64,000 nucleotides of DNA from Flavobacterium tagetis (GCF_016735615.1 NZ_JAERSF010000002.1:1054001-1118000); one strand, 5' to 3'. Positions 36,906 through 46,189 are shown, counted from the stretch's first letter. Made by a program: numbers and translations. The notes: a model not told the origin generated them from the letters alone.

Positions 36906-38175
36906 ATTTAAATATCTTTTTTAATTCATTTGTATATCTAACCCTTTCTTCATAACCATTTGGGAGGGCATTATTTTTTTTATAACCATTTATCTCTTTA
37001 GAAACAGTTAAGACATCGTCTTTGTCAGCAAATTGACTTATGTTACCTTTTAAAGACCCAATGTTTTTCCAATAAAATGCAGATCCAAAAACAGCTAAAT
37101 GTAATTCTTTTGAAACTCTCGATGCAAAATTATCTAGCTCTTTTTCAGTAGGTATTTTTTTAAATAAATCAATATAGAATTTTTCATAATTATAATCATG
37201 GGTTAATTGTAATAATCCTCTTCCTCTGTAGTGTTCACCACCACTTAAAGTTGATATGGGATTAGATTCATATGTTTTGTGAAAACGCTGTGATTCTTCA
37301 TAACTTTGAGCTAAAAAATGTATCTTTCGAATGCAGGTATTAATTTGATATTTTTCGAATGCCTTATTTAATTCATCTGTTAGTGTATTTATATTTGCAT
37401 CTTTTGATTGAATTTTTTCTTCCATCTTAAAATCAAAAATATTAATTCCTTCTTTATCAAAAGCATTCTTTTGTACGCGATATTTGTCTACAGCTTCTGG
37501 GGGTCTTCTACCAGTATCTGTACTGGATATAACTTTTCCTTCTTTATCAATATATAAAGTATTACCACTTTTATCAAACTGTATTTCATAATGTACATCG
37601 TCACTTTTTCTTAATTGGGTTAGAATATTTGTCATTTCTTCTTCTGTAAAACCCCGATTACAATAACAAGTAGAAGCAGCACCAATCGTAACTCTTCCAC
37701 AATGTTCCCAGCTGTCTGGTAATTCTCCCTTAAGGTCTAACCAAGCATCAGTGTTGTCTTTATAATAAAAATCAATGTATTTTACAGATTGCATTAAGTT
37801 TTTACTAAATACAATCTCAACAATGCCGTCGTATCTTTTTACTCCTAAATCGTGTTCAATTTCTTTTTTATTATAGTTCGAAACAAAAACCTGACCATTT
37901 ACGGCAGTTAGTTTGTATCTTAAATAACCGTCGGGATCACTTGCATATTGATGTGCTTGTTTGAGTTTAAACTTTAAAATCGTTTTCTCTTTTTTGATTG
38001 TTTCAGGTTTAAACTCAATTGTAACCTCAGATTTCTTTTTGTAAACTTCTTTTATTGCGGTAGATATTAAACTTGATTGTTTTGAAGAAATTACTTTAAA
38101 ATCGTCATTGCTTTGTAACTCTGCAAAAGGCACAAAGTCATAACTGCTTACATAATCATAAAAATTAATCGCCAT
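36880..38175 (-). CDS. T6SS-associated effector with C-terminal GH19-like peptidoglycan hydrolase domain
   Basis: 431 residues. The N-terminal part (1-175) is an uncharacterised delivery or adaptor region (AINFYDYVSSYDFVPFAELQ) ending in CGRVTIGAASTCYCNRGF. It is followed by a conserved linker (TNILTQLRKSDDVHYEIQFD) and a GH19-like domain (HFLAQSYEESQRFHKTYE; GGEHYRGRGLLQLTHDYNY). The glutamates after HFLAQSY and in GGEHYRG fit the catalytic pair. It overlaps the 57-residue gene behind vgrG, and the lipoprotein follows. Likely a VgrG-delivered cell-wall-degrading toxin. Confidence 0.82.
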   Translation of the reverse strand: MAINFYDYVSSYDFVPFAELQSNDDFKVISSKQSSLISTAIKEVYKKKSEVTIEFKPETIKKEKTILKFKLKQAHQYASDPDGYLRYKLTAVNGQVFVSNYNKKEIEHDLGVKRYDGIVEIVFSKNLMQSVKYIDFYYKDNTDAWLDLKGELPDSWEHCGRVTIGAASTCYCNRGFTEEEMTNILTQLRKSDDVHYEIQFDKSGNTLYIDKEGKVISSTDTGRRPPEAVDKYRVQKNAFDKEGINIFDFKMEEKIQSKDANINTLTDELNKAFEKYQINTCIRKIHFLAQSYEESQRFHKTYESNPISTLSGGEHYRGRGLLQLTHDYNYEKFYIDLFKKIPTEKELDNFASRVSKELHLAVFGSAFYWKNIGSLKGNISQFADKDDVLTVSKEINGYKKNNALPNGYEERVRYTNELKKIFKYEKCINKK

Positions 38176-38338
38176 TGCTATTTGTTTTTAGTCGTTTTGA
38201 TGCAATCAGTTGTACATCTCCAAGAGTGGTTTTTAGAACTATTTTTGATGCATTTTTTGATATAGTTTTATTCACAATAATGTTACTGTTTGACTGCACT
38301 TTTATTATAATATTTTTTGCTTGTTTTAGTATTGCCAT
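38165..38338 (-). CDS. 57-residue VgrG-associated protein
   Basis: ATG at 38336-38338, 7 bp after vgrG. It ends TAA at 38165-38167, overlapping the effector start. It begins MAILKQAKNIIIKVQSNSN and contains KIVLKTTLGDVQLIASKRLK, then TNSNGD, with alternating short strand-forming segments like the beta-helix tail of VgrG or spike-extension proteins. Short enough to be missed by usual length cut-offs. The tight packing between vgrG and effector and the ordered frame support a real gene. It may cap the spike or load the effector. Confidence 0.6.
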   Translation of the reverse strand: MAILKQAKNIIIKVQSNSNIIVNKTISKNASKIVLKTTLGDVQLIASKRLKTNSNGD

Positions 38339-38345
38339 AATCTTT

Positions 38346-40151
38346 TTAATTAAAGCTTGAATTTTCTGCTGAATGTCCGTTTATATTTTTTGCACTATAT
38401 ATATTAATGTCGTCTTGAGTTGTACTAATATTTATTTTTCCAGCAATTTCTCCCGCAGTTCCGCCTACTTCTTTCAAATAGTTTTCATCTGCAATTTCTG
38501 TTCGGTTATCAGATTTTTCGAAAAGATTTCCGCTAGCGTTTATAGCAATGTTATTTCCTGCGATTTGTGTTATATTATTATCTGCATTATTATCAATGTC
38601 ATATCCTGCTTTCAGTGTAATACTTTCAGAAGCCTCAAAAACAATATTTTTAGCGCGTATGGTAACTGTTTCAGGAGAGGTAACATTAATATTTTTGCTT
38701 TCTTCATCTAGCTGAATTTCATTTCCGCTTGGGTCAGAAATCCAGATTCCCACTTTTTCAATAAACTTGAAAAGCTGCCCAAAAGGGAGTTTCCAACCTT
38801 TAATTCGGTTTTTGGTATCAAAGAAATCGGGCATTTCTTTTCCGTTATAATAGGTGCCAGAAATATATGGGCGTTCTGCATTGTTGCCTTCAAAACTTAC
38901 TTGAACTTCTTCTCCAATTTCAGGTCTGAAATAAAGCCCTTTTCCAGAGCCTGCATAAGGCTGAACGACACGCATCCAATCGCTTTTGCTTGCCCAGCCA
39001 TTCCAGAAAAACTCCACTTTTATGCGTCCCATTTTTTCGGGATCGTTATTGTCAATCACGACTGCAGGCTGGCTTTCGGCAGAAGCAAATGCATTTACGT
39101 CTGTGTAGTGCGGCGCTGCCACATCGGCAGGAATAGCTTTAAATTTGCAGGTGTAATTTCCGTTTACTTCAGAGCAATGTTTAATTTCAATTGCTAGTAA
39201 ATGGTGCTCCACGTTTTTATTTTCAATAGAAAAAGTCTGTCCCAAACCAATAGGCAAATAGGAGGTACCGCTATAGAATATGCTATTGGCATCCCGTCCT
39301 GCGGTTTGCATTTTCACCATTTCATCAATCTCGTCCTTATTCTGTGCGTTGGTGGTATATGCGCCGTTTTCGAGTCCAGGTCTTACAATATAAGGCTGTT
39401 TAAAAACAGCTAGCGAGGCAAATCGGTCTCGGCTTCCTTCGGAGGTTTTTTCTGCACCATTTTTTATATTAGAAGCATTTTTGTAGTCATAACTGCTGAA
39501 CGAAGTTTTATGAGAAATTAAATTGGCTTCAATACTAAAGTTATGTAGCGATGATTCGTTTATAAGTTTTATTTCGGTATTTTTAATTTGACCAAACTGC
39601 ATTCGCATTCCGTCAAAATAAAACCATTGGGCATAACGTGCAGAAAGGCGTTTAAGGAAATCAAAGCTTGTTTCATTGTACTGAGTTTTAAAGCTGAATT
39701 CTTTTGTATAAGTAGGCACAATGGCTTCTCTCTGATAGAATTCTCCCGAATTTTCTTCTGCAAAAATTTCGAGTCCAATCTGTTGGAGGTTTTTCTCGCG
39801 AAAGATTCTGGATTTTGGCATATCATCAAGAGCAATGGTATGACTTGTTCCTGTTACATGCAGTCCGGCGGGACTTCCGTGCAGATCGATAGATCCTAAT
39901 TTTGTAATTCTTCCTTTAGACATCAAGCGTATATCTTTTACTTTAAAGGTGAAAATTACTTCGCTGCCAATGTAATTGCTAAAAGCTTTCTCCTGATCTT
40001 GTGGTGCAATAATAGGTTTTCCTGTGTATTGCCAAAAGAAAGAAAAATGGTGATGGTCTGCCATTTTTTGAGAAAGCTCGAGATTGTAATAGATAACATT
40101 TTGAGTAAAGCCTTCTATAGTAATATGTACCTGTTCTGTGAATTTTGACAT
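38346..40151 (-). CDS. vgrG: T6SS VgrG spike protein
   Basis: 601 residues. The N-terminal gp27-like part runs to about residue 340 (VHITIEGFTQNVIYYNLELS; FKTQYNETSFDFLKRLSARY). The gp5 OB-fold is at about 345-445 (DPEKMGRIKVEFFWNG, WMRVVQPYAG, EIGEEVQVSFEG, RPYISGTYYNG). The C-terminal beta-helix has repeats (NVTSPETVTIRAKNIVFEAS; INASGNLFEKSDNRTE). It forms the puncturing tip of the Bacteroidota type VI system (subtype iii). No tss structural genes are in this window, so this is an auxiliary vgrG/effector island. Confidence 0.92.
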   Translation of the reverse strand: MSKFTEQVHITIEGFTQNVIYYNLELSQKMADHHHFSFFWQYTGKPIIAPQDQEKAFSNYIGSEVIFTFKVKDIRLMSKGRITKLGSIDLHGSPAGLHVTGTSHTIALDDMPKSRIFREKNLQQIGLEIFAEENSGEFYQREAIVPTYTKEFSFKTQYNETSFDFLKRLSARYAQWFYFDGMRMQFGQIKNTEIKLINESSLHNFSIEANLISHKTSFSSYDYKNASNIKNGAEKTSEGSRDRFASLAVFKQPYIVRPGLENGAYTTNAQNKDEIDEMVKMQTAGRDANSIFYSGTSYLPIGLGQTFSIENKNVEHHLLAIEIKHCSEVNGNYTCKFKAIPADVAAPHYTDVNAFASAESQPAVVIDNNDPEKMGRIKVEFFWNGWASKSDWMRVVQPYAGSGKGLYFRPEIGEEVQVSFEGNNAERPYISGTYYNGKEMPDFFDTKNRIKGWKLPFGQLFKFIEKVGIWISDPSGNEIQLDEESKNINVTSPETVTIRAKNIVFEASESITLKAGYDIDNNADNNITQIAGNNIAINASGNLFEKSDNRTEIADENYLKEVGGTAGEIAGKINISTTQDDINIYSAKNINGHSAENSSFN

Positions 40152-40661
40152 TTTTTTTAGAAATTTAAATAAGGTAATGATTGGTTAAATTGAAATCTAT
40201 TTTTTAAAGAACTTGGCATTGCCGAAAACCGATTCTTTGGCAGTCAGTTCTATTGATATAAGCATTGGAATTTTGCTCATGCTGGTACGTTTTTCTTCGT
40301 TGATTTGTAGTTTGCTAGAAAGCTCATTCGGTTTATTTTAAGATTGATTTTATGCAATAGTTTTGCGATCCTTTATTTTGATATAGAAGAGAATAATGGG
40401 ATTTCTAAAATGTAGTTGGATTTACTGCTGGTATATGCGCAGTATTTTTAGTGCGGTATTATGGTAAATATAGACAGGGAGAAATAATAATGACGACCAC
40501 TAAAAGACGAAAAAATAATAGGATAGGGTATTTTGAGAAGTTCTTATTATTTTTAAAAAACATCATTTAGAAATAACAAACACAAAGTTTTCTTAAAAAA
40601 CTAACAATAAAAAAGACCAACTCAGTACCTTAGCAACTCTGTACCTTAGAAACTAGAAAAC
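40152..40661. other. Intergenic region between vgrG and oxyR
   Basis: About 510 bp. A minus-strand open stretch (40197-40280 from an ATG, extending in frame to about 40340) reads MSKIPMLISIELTAKE, then SVFGNAKFFKK. It could be the 3' remnant of a gene but matches nothing I know. A 16-bp-period direct repeat GTACCTTAG (40625 and 40641) lies just before the oxyR start. The rest is AT-rich. Confidence 0.4.
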
Positions 40662-41627
40662 ATGACCATTCAGCAGTTAAAATATATTGTTGCCTTAGAC
40701 GAAGAACGGCATTTTGCAAGAGCTGCCGAAGTTTGTATGGTAACGCAGCCCGGACTTACCATTCAATTAAAAAATCTGGAAGAAGAAATCGGAATTAAGA
40801 TTTTTGATCGAAATAAAGTGCCGTTGACACCAACTGTTTTAGGAGTTGAAATTATTAATAAAGCCAAAAAGATACTTCGAGAAGTGGATGAAATTCGTGA
40901 TTTTGTGATCAACGAAAAAAATCTGTTGGAAGGAGAGTTGAAACTTGGCATTATTTCCACTTTATCGCCTTATCTGATTCCGCTGTTTATTCAGGCAATG
41001 AAAGAAGCGGCGCCAAAGGTGCATTTTATTATTAAAGAAGGTTATACGGGACATTTAATGCGCGATTTGGAAACTGGGGCAATTGATGTTGCGATTATGG
41101 CTACGCCAACAGGAAACCCGAATTTAATAGAACATGTTGTTTTTAAAGAACCATTTGTTGCTTATTTAAATCAGACGCATCCTATGGCGAATGATGAATT
41201 TTACGAAATGCAGCCCGGCGACAAAACCGAACTTTTATTATTGCATCACGAATATTGCTACAACGCACAGTTATTAGACATCTGCGGACTAAAAACATCA
41301 GATAAAATAAAAGAACAATTTACGTACGATATTAATTCGATCGAAACCTTAAAAAATCTAGTTCGAGCCCATTTAGGATTTGCAATTATCCCTAAACTTT
41401 CCACCTTAAACGAATCAGGCGCACTTTTTAAACCTTTCAAAGAACCTGTTCCCGTAAGAGAAATAAGTCTTGTAGTGTCTGATTCTTTCTCCAAGAAATT
41501 ATTACTAGAGAAAATGAATGAAGCGATCTGGAACTGCCTTCCTGAATCACTCAAAAAAGATTTCAGTTATAAAAAAATCCGCTGGAACGATTCGCCTTAT
41601 TTTATTAAAGCGATTAGCAAGCTTTAA
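40662..41627 (+). CDS. oxyR: OxyR-type hydrogen peroxide sensor (LysR family)
   Basis: A 321-residue LysR regulator. The DNA-binding domain is MTIQQLKYIVALDEERHFAR and VTQPGLTIQLKNLEEEIG. The effector domain contains EYCYNAQLLDICG, with cysteines at residues 199 and 208. That is the same numbers and spacing as the redox pair of E. coli OxyR, so peroxide sensing by disulfide is well supported. It heads the redox cluster (hydrolases, OsmC, Ohr). Downstream genes are not in its operon. Confidence 0.9.
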   Translation: MTIQQLKYIVALDEERHFARAAEVCMVTQPGLTIQLKNLEEEIGIKIFDRNKVPLTPTVLGVEIINKAKKILREVDEIRDFVINEKNLLEGELKLGIISTLSPYLIPLFIQAMKEAAPKVHFIIKEGYTGHLMRDLETGAIDVAIMATPTGNPNLIEHVVFKEPFVAYLNQTHPMANDEFYEMQPGDKTELLLLHHEYCYNAQLLDICGLKTSDKIKEQFTYDINSIETLKNLVRAHLGFAIIPKLSTLNESGALFKPFKEPVPVREISLVVSDSFSKKLLLEKMNEAIWNCLPESLKKDFSYKKIRWNDSPYFIKAISKL

Positions 41628-41742
41628 AAATTTTCAATACTAAAATTCCAAATTCCAAGCATACAGTAATTGGAATTTGGAATTTTAGTATTGGAATTTC
41701 CCCAATCCATTGGAATTTGGAATTTAAAACATTGGAATTTAA
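41628..41742. repeat. TTGGAATTTGGAATTT palindromic repeats
   Basis: Copies of ATTCCAAATTCCAA face copies of TTGGAATTTGGAATTT around the short gap between oxyR and the alpha/beta hydrolase. Copies of the same word also lie on the other side of the hydrolase (42538-42686). Dispersed palindromes, probable terminator function between convergent genes. Confidence 0.65.
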
Positions 41743-42503
41743 TTTTTACTCGCTTCAATAATCACATTTGCCACTTTCTCTGGCTGAGAAATAAATACCA
41801 CGTGGCTACCTTTAATTTCAGTGATTTTGGTGTTAGAACGTTTGTACATTGCTTGCTGAATACTCGGAACAATACTTTTATCTTCAGTCGCTACGATTCC
41901 GTAAGAAGGTTTAGTTCTCCAAGCAGCTTTAGTTATCGGAGTTAAAAAGCCTTGCGCATGAAAAGCACCTTGCGAACCATACATAAAATCGGCTTGTTCT
42001 TTGCTCAAGTCTCCCGCAAAACCAGCATGGAATTTAGCTTTGTCATAATACGCAATTCCTTTTTCATCTGGAGGCAATACACCATTTTCTGGAGCTGGAG
42101 GAGCAGTTTGCAACCACTGAACAGAATTTTCGCCATTATCAGGCTGTAAAGCCGCTACATAAACCAAAGCCGCTACTTTAGGGTGATTTCCAGCTTCTGT
42201 AATTACTGTTCCTCCCCAAGAATGTCCAACCAAAATAGTTGGTCCGTCTTGTTTGTCTAAAGCTAAGTTTGTGGCTTTAACATCATCTTCCAAAGAGCTC
42301 AACGGATTCTGAACTATGGTTACATTATAGCCTTTTTTAGTCAAAACCTTGTATAAACCTTGCCATCCAGAACCATCTGCAAATGCGCCATGAACCAATA
42401 CGACATTTTTAATTTTAGGAGTAGTTTGTGCGTTTACGTTTGTGAATGCTAAACTAAAAATTAGTATTGCGAATGCTAAAAAGCTTTTAAATATTGTTTT
42501 CAT
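41739..42503 (-). CDS. Secreted alpha/beta hydrolase
   Basis: 254 residues with a signal peptide (SFLAFAILIFSLAFTNVNAQ). The alpha/beta-hydrolase fold has the oxyanion motif VLVHGAFADGSGWQG and the nucleophile elbow GHSWGG, with the Ser nucleophile intact. A late His (GSHVVF) completes the triad. It resembles salicylate/methyl-ester esterase-like proteins. The substrate is unknown. Convergent with oxyR; its own upstream gap carries repeat debris. Confidence 0.87.
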   Translation of the reverse strand: MKTIFKSFLAFAILIFSLAFTNVNAQTTPKIKNVVLVHGAFADGSGWQGLYKVLTKKGYNVTIVQNPLSSLEDDVKATNLALDKQDGPTILVGHSWGGTVITEAGNHPKVAALVYVAALQPDNGENSVQWLQTAPPAPENGVLPPDEKGIAYYDKAKFHAGFAGDLSKEQADFMYGSQGAFHAQGFLTPITKAAWRTKPSYGIVATEDKSIVPSIQQAMYKRSNTKITEIKGSHVVFISQPEKVANVIIEASKN

Positions 42504-42537
42504 TTTTATAAAATTTTAAATTGTTGGTTTTAGAATT

Positions 42538-42686
42538 AAAACAAATTCCAATTTTGAAATTCCAAATTCCAATTTTCCACCGAGAGTTGGAATTTGGACC
42601 CGAGCGATAGCGAACTGGCGAAGCAAATCTTCGCAAGAAACTCCACAAAGATTTGGAATTTGGAATTTATAAGAATTGGAATTTAA
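42538..42686. repeat. Repeat cluster with a decayed copy of the TTTGTCATT palindrome
   Basis: TTGGAATTT palindromes at both ends. In the middle (42625-42654) AAATCTTCGCAAGAAACTCC, then ACAAAGATTT matches the left arm end and core of the element at 49832-49937. A partial, degraded family member. No coding potential. Confidence 0.6.
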
Positions 42687-43099
42687 TTAAGTGTAACTGA
42701 TAAAGTAATCTCTGTATTCAGTAATTTAGAAATTGGACAAATTTCTTTTGCTTTTTGAGCAGTTTGCTGAAAGTCTTCTGCTGAGATTCCAGGTACTTTT
42801 CCAGTCAATTCTAACTGAATTAAAGTAATAGTTCCGTCTTCAAAAGTTACTTTAGCTGTTGTATCTAGATCTTCTGGAACATAACCAGCTTCAGACAATA
42901 AAAAGCTTAACTGCATTGTAAAACACCCAGAATGTGCCGCTGCGATTAATTCTTCAGGATTGGTTCCAACACCTTGCTCAAAACGAGTTTTGAATGATAA
43001 TTGGGCATTGTCTAAAGTTGTGCTTTGTGTACTGATGGTTCCTTTTCCTTCCATTCCTGTACCTTTCCAGTTTGCGTTTGCTCTTCTTGTAAATTTCAT
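42683..43099 (-). CDS. osmC: OsmC family peroxidase
   Basis: 138 residues, OsmC type. FTRRANANWKGTGMEGKGTI at the start, FEQGVGTNPEELIAAAHSGC and KEICPISKLLN contain the two reactive cysteines of the family. It reduces organic hydroperoxides in the cytosol using thiol reductants. A clear Bacteroidota promoter lies upstream (43161-43192). It is unrelated in sequence to the Ohr protein at 48465, which serves a similar chemistry. Confidence 0.9.
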   Translation of the reverse strand: MKFTRRANANWKGTGMEGKGTISTQSTTLDNAQLSFKTRFEQGVGTNPEELIAAAHSGCFTMQLSFLLSEAGYVPEDLDTTAKVTFEDGTITLIQLELTGKVPGISAEDFQQTAQKAKEICPISKLLNTEITLSVTLN

Positions 43100-43160
43100 G
43101 ATTTCTATTTTTTAAGTTATTTTTTAAGATGTTCAAATCATTTCTTTGATTTTGATGAGA

Positions 43161-43192
43161 CAAAGGTATAGGGAAGGTATTTATTAATCAAA
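43161..43192 (-). promoter_or_regulatory. Promoter of osmC
   Basis: On the minus strand TTTG (43189-43192) is separated by 20 nt from TACCTTTG (43161-43168), an excellent match to the TTTG/TAnnTTTG consensus of Bacteroidota. It is about 60 nt before the ATG. Confidence 0.75.
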
Positions 43193-43310
43193 TTAATAAT
43201 TTTTAGTATTTATAAAAATATTTTATAAGTATTGATTGTATTGAGGTTAGAACACAAAAGACCTTAAATAATAATTTTTTCTAAAACTTTCTTATGAAAA
43301 CGAGAACTCC

Positions 43311-43390
43311 TAGCCCTGATAGGAGCGGCATCCTTTTGTGGCGGGGTTCGCCATAAAAGATATAGCGGATAGCAGGAAATAGCTCCTAAT
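43311..43390. repeat. Structured intergenic element (AGGAGC/GCTCCT with inner hairpin)
   Basis: Outer arms AGGAGC (43321-43326) and GCTCCT (43382-43387) enclose an 11-bp stem CTTTTGTGGCG (43333-43343)/CGCCATAAAAG (43349-43359). It contains GATATAGCGGATAGCAGG, a word I associate with repeats frequent in Flavobacterium intergenic DNA. It could be a mobile palindrome or an RNA. The rest of the 43100-43577 gap is AT-rich. Confidence 0.6.
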
Positions 43391-43601
43391 CAATATCAAT
43401 GCTTCATTTTAGTTTTTATAAGGACAGATTAAAATCTAGGTTCGTAAAAAGAAGGATTATTTGGTTTCAAATTATAATCTGAAACAAAGTAAGCGGCTGA
43501 TTTGTAGTTTTATTTATGCGGTGAATTTAATTTTATAGGAAAGAATTTTATACGATGATCGAGAAAATAAATTTTCAATGAATAATCTAACTTTTAAATT
43601 T

Positions 43602-46157
43602 ATGAGAAATGCTTTTCTAATAATTGGAGTTTGTTTGAGTGCAATTTTGTTCTCCTGCAAAAAAGATAAAAATACGGAGCAGTCAAGTTCTGAAACTGGA
43701 AAGTCTGAAACTGCCGACTCGACATTAATTGCAGATCGGGGTTGGCCTCGTGAGGCTGAAAACAACGGTACAAAACTGGTTTATTATCAGCCTCAGGTAG
43801 ACGACTGGAAGGATTTTAAAGAGATCACAGCTAGAGTAGCTTTTTCGCTGACTCCAAAAGACGGAAAACAGGTTTTGGGTGTGGCTTCTTTGAAAGCGGA
43901 AACATTGGTAGACAAAGATAACCGAAGCGCTTTTATAAAAAATCTTCAGGTAACCGATGTGCGTTTTCCGGCTCTTGAGGAAAAGAAAGTTCCCGAAATG
44001 GAAAAGCTGTTTAAAGAAACGTTGCCTCAGAGCGGAGATCCTATTTCGGTAGATCGTATTTTGGCAGATTTAAGTCATACCAAAAGTCCGCCAAAGGGAA
44101 TTGCTGCTAAAAACGATCCTCCTGCGATTTTTTACAGTACAAATCCGTCGATTTTGCTTATCGTGCAAGGCGAACCGGTTTTGGTGCCTGTAGAAAAAAC
44201 GGATATTCAGTATGTGGTAAATACCAATTGGGATTTATTTTTTGATAAAACCACAAAAGATTATTATTTATTGGTGGAGAATATTTGGCTGACTTCGAAA
44301 AATGTCGCGGGCAAATGGACTAAAACAACCAAATTGCCTTCGGGTTTGCGCCATCTGCCTTCGGGACAGAATTTTGATGATGTTAAGAAAATGATTCCAC
44401 CTCCGTCTTCTGGTGAAGCTCCTGAGGTTTTCTACAGCAACAAACCTGCAGAGTTGATTGCGATAAACGGAAGTCCGAAATTCGTTAAAATTCCAGGAAC
44501 TAAATTGTTATATATTGATAATACCGAGAATGATGTTTTTGCCGATGAAAACAAGGGTCAGTATTATGTATTATTGTCTGGAAGATGGTTTAAGTCTAAA
44601 GAATTAACTGGACCGTGGAGTTATGCTAGTAATAGTCTTCCTGCTGATTTTGCTAAAATTCCAAAAGATTCTCCGCGTGCCAATGTATTGTCGTCGATAC
44701 CAGGAACTCAGGAAGCGAATGATGCGGTAATGTTATCACAAGTTCCGACAACAGCTATTTTGAAGAAATCGGATGCTGAAGCGAAAGTAAAAGTATCGTA
44801 TGATGGCGGAACGCCTCAGTTTAAACCTATCGATGGAACGAAAATGCAATATGCAAGCAATACGCAAGAGAAGATTATAAAAGTAGGCGATTTATATTAT
44901 TTGTGTTTTCAGGCGGTTTGGTTTATGTCGACAAGTCCGAATGGGCCTTGGAAAACCTGCGATTCTGTTCCGCAAGAAATTTATACGATTCCGCCAAGTT
45001 CGCCAGTGTACAATGTTACGTATGTAACGCAAACCACAACCGATACAACTGTTGAAAGCAGTGCAACGGCAGGTTATTTGGGCGCTTTTATTATTGGCGC
45101 TACATTTGGCGCTATATTATCGTACGGTACAGGATGGTATTATCCGCCGTATATGTATTATGGCGGACTGTATCCAATTTATCGTCCGTGGCCTTATGCG
45201 TACGGTGGTGGTGCGGTTTACAATCCGTGGACGGGAGGTTACGCTGCGGGAAGACGTGTTTACGGGCCTTATGGTGCAGCTGGAACTTCGGCTTGGTATA
45301 ATCCTGCAACGGGAAGATACGGACGTTCTGCAAGTGTGCAAGGATGGTATGGCGGACGCACGGCTGCAAGCACATACAATCCGTGGACGGGTAATTATGC
45401 GAGAACCAATCAAGGGCATAACGCGTATGCACAATGGGGACATTCGGCAGCGACAAACGGGAATCAGTGGGCACAGACAGGACATATCACTACACGACGA
45501 GGAACAGCAATTGGTTATGAAACTTCGGGCGGAAATAAAGGTGTAATCACCCATAGAAGAGGCGGAGGAACTACGATTCATACCAATAATAATCTCTATG
45601 CTGGTCACGATGGACATGTTTATAAAAGAGATGCCAACGGAAACTGGAGCCATTACAATAACGGAAACGGCGGTTGGACGCAAGCAGGAACTCTAGGTTC
45701 ATCTAAAAAAGCAGGTGAAGGAATTCAGAATAGAGCAAATAAAGGTGTTGGAGCAAACGGAGCTGGAGAACGAATTCAGCGCGATAATCAAGGACTCGGC
45801 GCAAACGGTGCAGGAGAGAGAATTCAACGCGATAATCAAGGGCTTGGTGCAAATGGAGCAGGAGAACGTATGCAGCGCGACAACCAAAATCTAGGAGGCG
45901 AAACTAGAATGGGTGACGGAATACAACGAGACAATTTCCCGAAAGCAGATCAAACGCTTGGACAGCCAAATAAACCGCTTGGTGATGCAGGTCGTCCTGA
46001 TGTTACACATGATTTAGACCGTTCGGCTATTTCGAGAGATCGCGGAGAAATGCAAACCCGAAATTTCCAAAATATCCAAAGAAGTGGAGGCGGATTTAAT
46101 GGAGGCGGCTTCGGTGGTGGAGGTTTCAGAGGCGGCGGCTTTAGAGGAAGAAGATAA
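43602..46157 (+). CDS. Large lipoprotein with beta-propeller-like blocks and Gly/Tyr-rich repeat tail
   Basis: About 851 residues. ATG 43602 is chosen because it gives a lipoprotein leader (LIIGVCLSAILFSC); an upstream in-frame ATG adds 8 residues. Four related blocks of about 90 residues follow, each with an aromatic motif (DYYLLVENIWLTSK; QYYVLLSGRWFKSKELTGPW; LYYLCFQAVWFMSTSPNGPW). A hydrophobic glycine-rich segment (GYLGAFIIGATFGAILSYG) leads to Gly/Tyr/Trp-rich repeats (NPWTGNYAR) and a 16-residue tandem repeat GANGAGERIQRDNQGL (three copies). Known as a conserved uncharacterised family in Bacteroidota. Likely outer-membrane or surface anchored. Confidence 0.75.
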   Translation: MRNAFLIIGVCLSAILFSCKKDKNTEQSSSETGKSETADSTLIADRGWPREAENNGTKLVYYQPQVDDWKDFKEITARVAFSLTPKDGKQVLGVASLKAETLVDKDNRSAFIKNLQVTDVRFPALEEKKVPEMEKLFKETLPQSGDPISVDRILADLSHTKSPPKGIAAKNDPPAIFYSTNPSILLIVQGEPVLVPVEKTDIQYVVNTNWDLFFDKTTKDYYLLVENIWLTSKNVAGKWTKTTKLPSGLRHLPSGQNFDDVKKMIPPPSSGEAPEVFYSNKPAELIAINGSPKFVKIPGTKLLYIDNTENDVFADENKGQYYVLLSGRWFKSKELTGPWSYASNSLPADFAKIPKDSPRANVLSSIPGTQEANDAVMLSQVPTTAILKKSDAEAKVKVSYDGGTPQFKPIDGTKMQYASNTQEKIIKVGDLYYLCFQAVWFMSTSPNGPWKTCDSVPQEIYTIPPSSPVYNVTYVTQTTTDTTVESSATAGYLGAFIIGATFGAILSYGTGWYYPPYMYYGGLYPIYRPWPYAYGGGAVYNPWTGGYAAGRRVYGPYGAAGTSAWYNPATGRYGRSASVQGWYGGRTAASTYNPWTGNYARTNQGHNAYAQWGHSAATNGNQWAQTGHITTRRGTAIGYETSGGNKGVITHRRGGGTTIHTNNNLYAGHDGHVYKRDANGNWSHYNNGNGGWTQAGTLGSSKKAGEGIQNRANKGVGANGAGERIQRDNQGLGANGAGERIQRDNQGLGANGAGERMQRDNQNLGGETRMGDGIQRDNFPKADQTLGQPNKPLGDAGRPDVTHDLDRSAISRDRGEMQTRNFQNIQRSGGGFNGGGFGGGGFRGGGFRGRR
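45746..45895 (+). repeat. 48-bp tandem repeat inside the lipoprotein gene
   Basis: Three in-frame copies of a 16-residue unit (GANGAGERIQRDNQ...). Nucleotide copies differ at several third positions, so the repeat is kept at protein level and is not a fresh expansion. Confidence 0.8.
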
Positions 46158-46189
46158 ATAAGTATAAAGGTTAATTTTAATTCGAAAAG

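Noticed and set aside
45052..45683. Long open frames on both strands (164 and 188 codons) inside the large lipoprotein gene
   Set aside because: Shadows of the Gly/Tyr/Arg-rich repeat tail; low-complexity translations, and the lipoprotein frame has a coherent leader and domains.
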